NCBI GenBank assembly: GCA_937928765.1
Contig: CALFVX010000001.1
Span: forward strand, 96,641 to 160,640
Direction: 5' to 3'
Length of the DNA stretch: 64,000 nt
Origin: an uncultured Endomicrobiia bacterium
GTDB lineage: Bacteria > Elusimicrobiota > Endomicrobiia > DTEH01
Part shown: positions 28,601-34,600 of the stretch, one piece after another
How positions within the stretch are numbered: position 1 is the first letter of the stretch
Layout: each line of letters opens with the position of its first letter
Notes under the pieces: model-generated
Seen by the model: the letters and a program-made list of their open reading frames with translations, nothing else
Databases searched by the model: none
What the model was told of the DNA's origin: nothing
Program-made: the position numbers and the translations under genes

Positions 28601-31600
28601 ATGAAAGTTTCTGGTAGAACAGCTTCGGGTCAAGAAATACTTCCTATGTATCAACAACATTATATTACCCCAGCGCCTATACGATATTTCACAATACATC
28701 ATCCGTTTAATATTTCTTCACCGTTGAGAGTACACGAACCTGGTCTTTTAGCCGTTAAAGCAAGAGATAGGTACGGAAATATTACTTCTGGTGATAGTGT
28801 TAACGGCCAGTGGTATGAAGGAACAATCGTATTTTCACATTCTGGCACGCCGGATAAAGTGTCTCTAAAAGATGCAGTTGGTCTTACAACTTACTACACT
28901 TTTGTAAAACAAGATGCTGGTGTGTATAACAGGTTACAAATAATTGATCAAATACAGGAAACACTTAAAGTTTTTGTTACTGACTATGCAACAATAGAGT
29001 TGCCTGAGGAAGATCCGAACAAGATTTATGGTTACACTGGAGATACTTTTAGAGAAGTGCCGGTACATTCCGATGGTGATGTAGTCACCTGTGGTATAGT
29101 GGTAGAACCTGCAGATTTAGCGCCGGTGCCTTATGGTGATCCTGATAACCCAGAATCTACCTGTGACGATAGTTATACTAAAAAACAAGAGTTGCTTGAA
29201 GGAACTATATACCAAGGTAAAACAGCACTTTTCCAAGGCGATGGTAACACTGTAGAAAAACCTGCCCCTGTTCCTATGTTGAGGTTAAACTTAAGAGTTC
29301 TGCCACAACAAGTTGCAGAAGCTGCTACTTGGACACAACTTAGAGTGGATAAAAAAGGCACTGCATTACCACAAGATGTATGGATTGGTCTTTATTATGA
29401 TGCAAACGGTGATGGTAAATTCCAAGGTGAGACAGTTTTTGGTGGTAGTTCTCCTGACCCGTTAGTAAAAGTTGGCGAGTTTGATCCTATTTCAGGTGCG
29501 TGGAATTTTACTGGAATGAACGAGTATATATCCAATGTTTCTAAAAACTATTTCTTATGTGTCCGTATATCTACAGTAGCACAACACGGAACTTACTTAG
29601 GTTTAGAAATAAACAACCACAACTATTTTACAATGATAGGAGTAGCACGTGTTGCTGCAAACAATTTCAGAATCTTTACTGATACATCGGCTATCAAAAG
29701 AGAAGAAGCAAAAGTTTACTGTGTAGCAGAAGATATTGCATCGTCAGTAGAAACTACACGTTCTACCACGGTATACCAAGGCCAGCCTAATGCTGGAATG
29801 TTAAGAATTAAAATATGGACAAAAGAATACATTGCTTACCTTAACGGGTTCAAGATTACTCGTACAGGGACAGGGAATGATACTGATGTTCGTGGTGTAG
29901 CATTGTTCTTAGATGACAACGGTACTGGTGATCCTAGACAAGGAGATGGTCTGTTCCAGCCAGCGTTGGATACAAGAGTTTCTGGCTGGGTTGTATTTTC
30001 CACCCGTGCTGCAGTGGTGTATTTAAACTCGCCTGCGGAAATTTCTCCATCTACAAAGACATATTTTGTTTCTTACAAAATTGAAGATTCTGCGTATGTT
30101 GGTAAGACACACGGTGCTGCTATAATGGACGCTTCAGATATTCGTTTAGGTGAAGGTGTAGTTTTACCTATCCCTGGATATTACTCTACATTGGTAACAG
30201 TTATACCTACTTCAGACGAAATGACACTTGTGGATTATAACAAAACACAACCTAATAACTTCTCAGTACCTAGTGCTGCAACACAAGGTGATAAAGATGT
30301 GGTTGTTGCAAGATTGACATTACAAACAATGCAACGTACTGCTATATGGACAGGACTTAAACTTGACCGTTACAATCCTAACAAAGTTAACCAACCTGAA
30401 GATATAGAAAACATAAAAGTATGGTATGATGCTAACAATAACGGGTTGTTTGACAAATCTTCAGATACACTTGTTTCACCTACAGATAAAAAATTTACCT
30501 TTCCTGTGACAACACTTCGAGTAGATGTTTCAACTACATCAGATGTTATATATGTTGAGGATGTATCTAAACTTGTTTTATCTCCACAGACAGATTTCTC
30601 GCCGTTTTCTGAAACACCAGGAAGAGTTGTGCTTTCTGACGGTTCTGAAAACCTTGAAGTTGTATATTTCACAGGTGTAGATAGACAACACAACGCGTTA
30701 ACAGGATGTCTACGTGGTCAGGAAGGAACAACTGCAAGGTTCCATCCACAAGGTGCTAAAGTTTCAGGTCAAGCGATAATATGGATACTTGGAAACTATT
30801 ACGATTTAGGTCCGTACCGTGTAGGACAAGAAATTGTCTCTGAATATCCTAAAGATTATTTTGTTACTGTAGATTTAAACTATCTTGCAAAAGTTCATGA
30901 AGCGTCACAACTTGGGATTTCTATAAGAACTACTGATTATTTCAAAGTTGTAGAACCAGATTTTGTTTCAAACAGGTTCGGTATAATAGGACCAAAACCT
31001 CAAGGTAAGTCAGAGTCAGGTATTCCTACAATTATAGAATATCCAGATAAGGTGACATTTAGGTTTATTGATATTTCTACCGAAGTTGTTTCATATTTAC
31101 AACAAGGTAAAGAAAATCTGCCTGTTGCTTCATTGATAGTTTATACAGATCAGGCAGAAGCCTGGTGGCAACAGATAAATGTTTATGGCATAGGAAGTGC
31201 TGCTGATAACAATTTACTTTATGACGATATAAAATATGTTAAAATTTGGTATGATGTAAACAATAATGGTGCACTTAATGCTGATGTAGATATCTGTATT
31301 GCAACAGTAACATTTGGAAATGTAGGTAGGCCTTTGATGGCACAAGTTGTACTACCTTCGCAACCAAAAATTATAACCCAATCTATGGCACAAACAGAAA
31401 AAGTTTCTCAAAGATATTTCATATCAGTAGATATACAAGAAGATGCATTTCCTGAACAAACATTTGGTGTTTCTATAAAATTGCCTACAGATTTGGTAGT
31501 TTCAGCGCCAAATACTGTGGACATTTCTTCTTCTACAATACCTTTTGATAGTGTATTAAGAACAATTATACCATCTCCGAGAAAAGTTACAGTAGATACT

Positions 31601-34600
31601 GAAACTATGTTTTTAAATAACAATGGCGAGGTTGTTGTAGGAACTATAAAACTTGCAGATGCCATATCTTCAACTGATATGTTTATACCACTTAATATTT
31701 CACCTATTTTATATAAACTTCCTACTGAGGGCTATGCAATTATTAACAACGAGATAATAAAATACACAGCTTTAACAACAAACGGCCTTGTAGTAGAGCA
31801 ACGAGGTGCAGTTGGTTCTTTTGCTAGCGCGCATTCTTCAGGAAGTTTTGTAGGTTTTACTGCAACACAAGGATTAAAAAATTTGCCATTGTTAAAATTA
31901 TCTATGTATTGTAGCGGATTCCAAGTACAACTACCATCTATAAAAGTAGCAAGAACACAACCTTCACCTCTAAACGGTGATGATTCAGATATTTCTTTAA
32001 TTAAAGTTTGGAAAGATAATGGTGATGGTGTACTTAACCGCGATCCACAAACAGGATATATATCTTCAGATGTAGAAGTTTTATTAGGACAAGCACGATT
32101 TGGTAGCGGTTTTGATCCTGCAAGTATTGCGACAATATTGCTTAATGATCCTTATTACAACAAAGGATATGCTTTAATTACTACAACTCCAACAATATAT
32201 TGGATTACTGCAGATATATCACCATCAGCAAAGTTTACCCATCCACAGATAATTAATTTAAACGAAGTTTTTGGCATAAATATCTCATTACCTTTAAACT
32301 TTAATTTAGCACCAAAAGAAGCAGGGCATTGGGTTTCTACTTCTACTACACAAGGAACTCCAGCATTTCCAATAAATTCTTTAGTTTCAGTTATAACTCC
32401 AACCGTTGATACTTTAATTGTGGAAGGTGAAAGTATTCTGCCACCAGGAGTTTACCAGAATCAACAGAATGTTGGTGTTCTAAGGTTAAACTTAAGGACC
32501 AACAAAAATACTGTTACTGTAAAAAAGATAAAAATAGATATGACTGGCACAGCAGTTGATGGTGATATTGCATTAGTAAAGATATGGAAAGATTTAAACA
32601 ATAACGGAATTTTTGATGTATCAGATACAACAAGAACTTCAACTGGTGAATATCCAGGGCTTATTTCTTTTGGTACTGAGAGATTTTCTGACAAAACTGT
32701 AGAGATTCAGCTTAAAGAACCGCAAGTTATAGATGATAGAATTGGCGGAGTTAACATCTTTGTTTCTTTTGATATTGCAGAGTTTGCACAATTGTTTAAA
32801 AAATTTGCTGCAGAAATTGTAGACGAAAGTTATATCACAGTAGAAGTGCCTGATAATGTTAATTTTAGTATAAAACCGATACAAAGTGCAGAATCTACAA
32901 TTTATGAAGCAACTTCAAAAGTTATAGCTAAAGTATACGATTACGCAAAAGATATAGCATTAGTTGGCGGTACATATCAATCAGAGAAAAATGTTCCTAT
33001 TTTGAGATTAAGGTTAAGAACAGATTTTTCTCAGGCTAAATGGACAAAAATAAGGTTAGAAAAAACCGGTGCTTCAACAGATCCGAGTTATCCTTATGGA
33101 AGAAATTTTGATGTAGGATATATAAAGATATATAAAGATGTGAATTTCAATAATCAACTAGATTCAGCAGATGTACTATTAAACGAGATAGAGACAGAGT
33201 TAATTTCTGAAATACCTTCAAATATAGCTGCACCATTTATTATGGTTATCAACTCTACAGTTTCTTCAGTTGGATATTTTCCACAGAACCAGCCACAGTT
33301 ATGGCTAAAAGTTAACAATGAAATTTTTGAATACACACATATAACAACTGCTACTGTTGATGGGAAAATTTATCCTGCGTTGTATATAACAAGACGTGCA
33401 CATATAGGCACCCAGCCAGCACATCATCCTAAAGGAAGTAAAGTTAGAAAGTGTGATATGTTTTATTTAAACGATGATTTAAATAGACAAAAAGAAATTT
33501 CTTTGATACAACCACAGCTTATTTCTCCAACACAACAAACATATTTTATTGCATACGATATTAGTGAGAAAGCTATTGCTGGTAATGCTTTAGGTTGTAA
33601 ACTTATAGGTAAAGAAGCAATAACTATTGAATATCCAAACGAAAATTCTCAAGAATTAGAGATAGAACAAGATTTTCAAGGTGCAAATATCACATTAAGT
33701 TTTTATCCATATGAGTCATCTTTAATAAAAATAAATCCAGTAATACTTACAATTACTGCGCAGTCTGTTTCACCAGTACAAGTTCCACAAAGAACTGTAA
33801 ATGTGCCATTACTTATGGTTTCTATGAAGACAAATAGAAACTATATATATGTTAGAGAAATTTATATTAAACAAACAGGAACAGTACAAACGCATGGTGC
33901 AATAGGAGGATATGGCCAAGGAGATTTATCTGCAATTTCTATATGGTTAGATAACGGAGATGGTTTCTTCTCATCAGCATTAGATACTTTTATAAGTTCT
34001 GTAACTCATCCTACAGTAAAATTTTCTGCAGGAGCTGCAAGAATTGAATTGCCAGGTTATGGGCTTTTTGTTTCAACCTCAACAGTGAGGTTCTTTATAT
34101 TAGGTGATATTGGCAAGACAGATCTTGCAGGAATTTCTACAAAAGATCATTATGTTGGTGTGGAAATAACAAACTACAAATCCTTTGGTTTAACACCACA
34201 AACTGCAGAATCAGATCTTACAAACCAGTTCCCGTTAAGGTCCTCGCTTGTTTTAATATTAGACGAATATGCACCTACTGTTATGCCTAAATGGGTTGTA
34301 TTAGCTGATCGTAAAATATGGGCAAATCCGTTTGGGGATGGATATCCTGCAGTAGATATAGATGGTGATGGTTTGCCTGATAGAGTTATACGCGATGGAG
34401 TTGTTTTCGTAGATGTGGACAACGATGGTGAAAATGATTTAGAAGATTTAAATGGTGATGGTATAGCAAACGAGATAGATTTAGTAGGCGATGGCAAACC
34501 TGCTATAGATATTACTGCTGACGGATTTTTAGATGTAGACTTTAACTGTGACGGAAAACCTGACAGCGTTATACCTGATATCAATGGTGATGGTATACCA

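Larger units (their letters stand above)
29200..34260 (+). repeat. Repeat family D: eight repeats with EF-hand-like D.N.NG loops
   Basis: Eight copies by eye, each starting 'VP.LRL.LRT', then 'W..I.ID.TG....D...IKIW.D.NNNG.FD...DT.' and later 'TYFIS.DI...A..G...G..I.....I.V'. The D-x-N-x-N-G-x-x-D string matches dockerin or EF-hand calcium loops (for example YDANNNGLFD, KDLNNNGIFD). A single loop per roughly 190 residues suggests a beta domain stabilised by one calcium ion. Copies 3, 5 and 7 are interrupted by the small RG/H module listed separately. AT content rises along this array. Confidence 0.7.

Noticed and set aside
34174-34584. 136-residue Ser/Pro-rich minus-strand ORF
   Set aside because: It is the antisense reading of the DxDxDG cassette, low complexity by construction.
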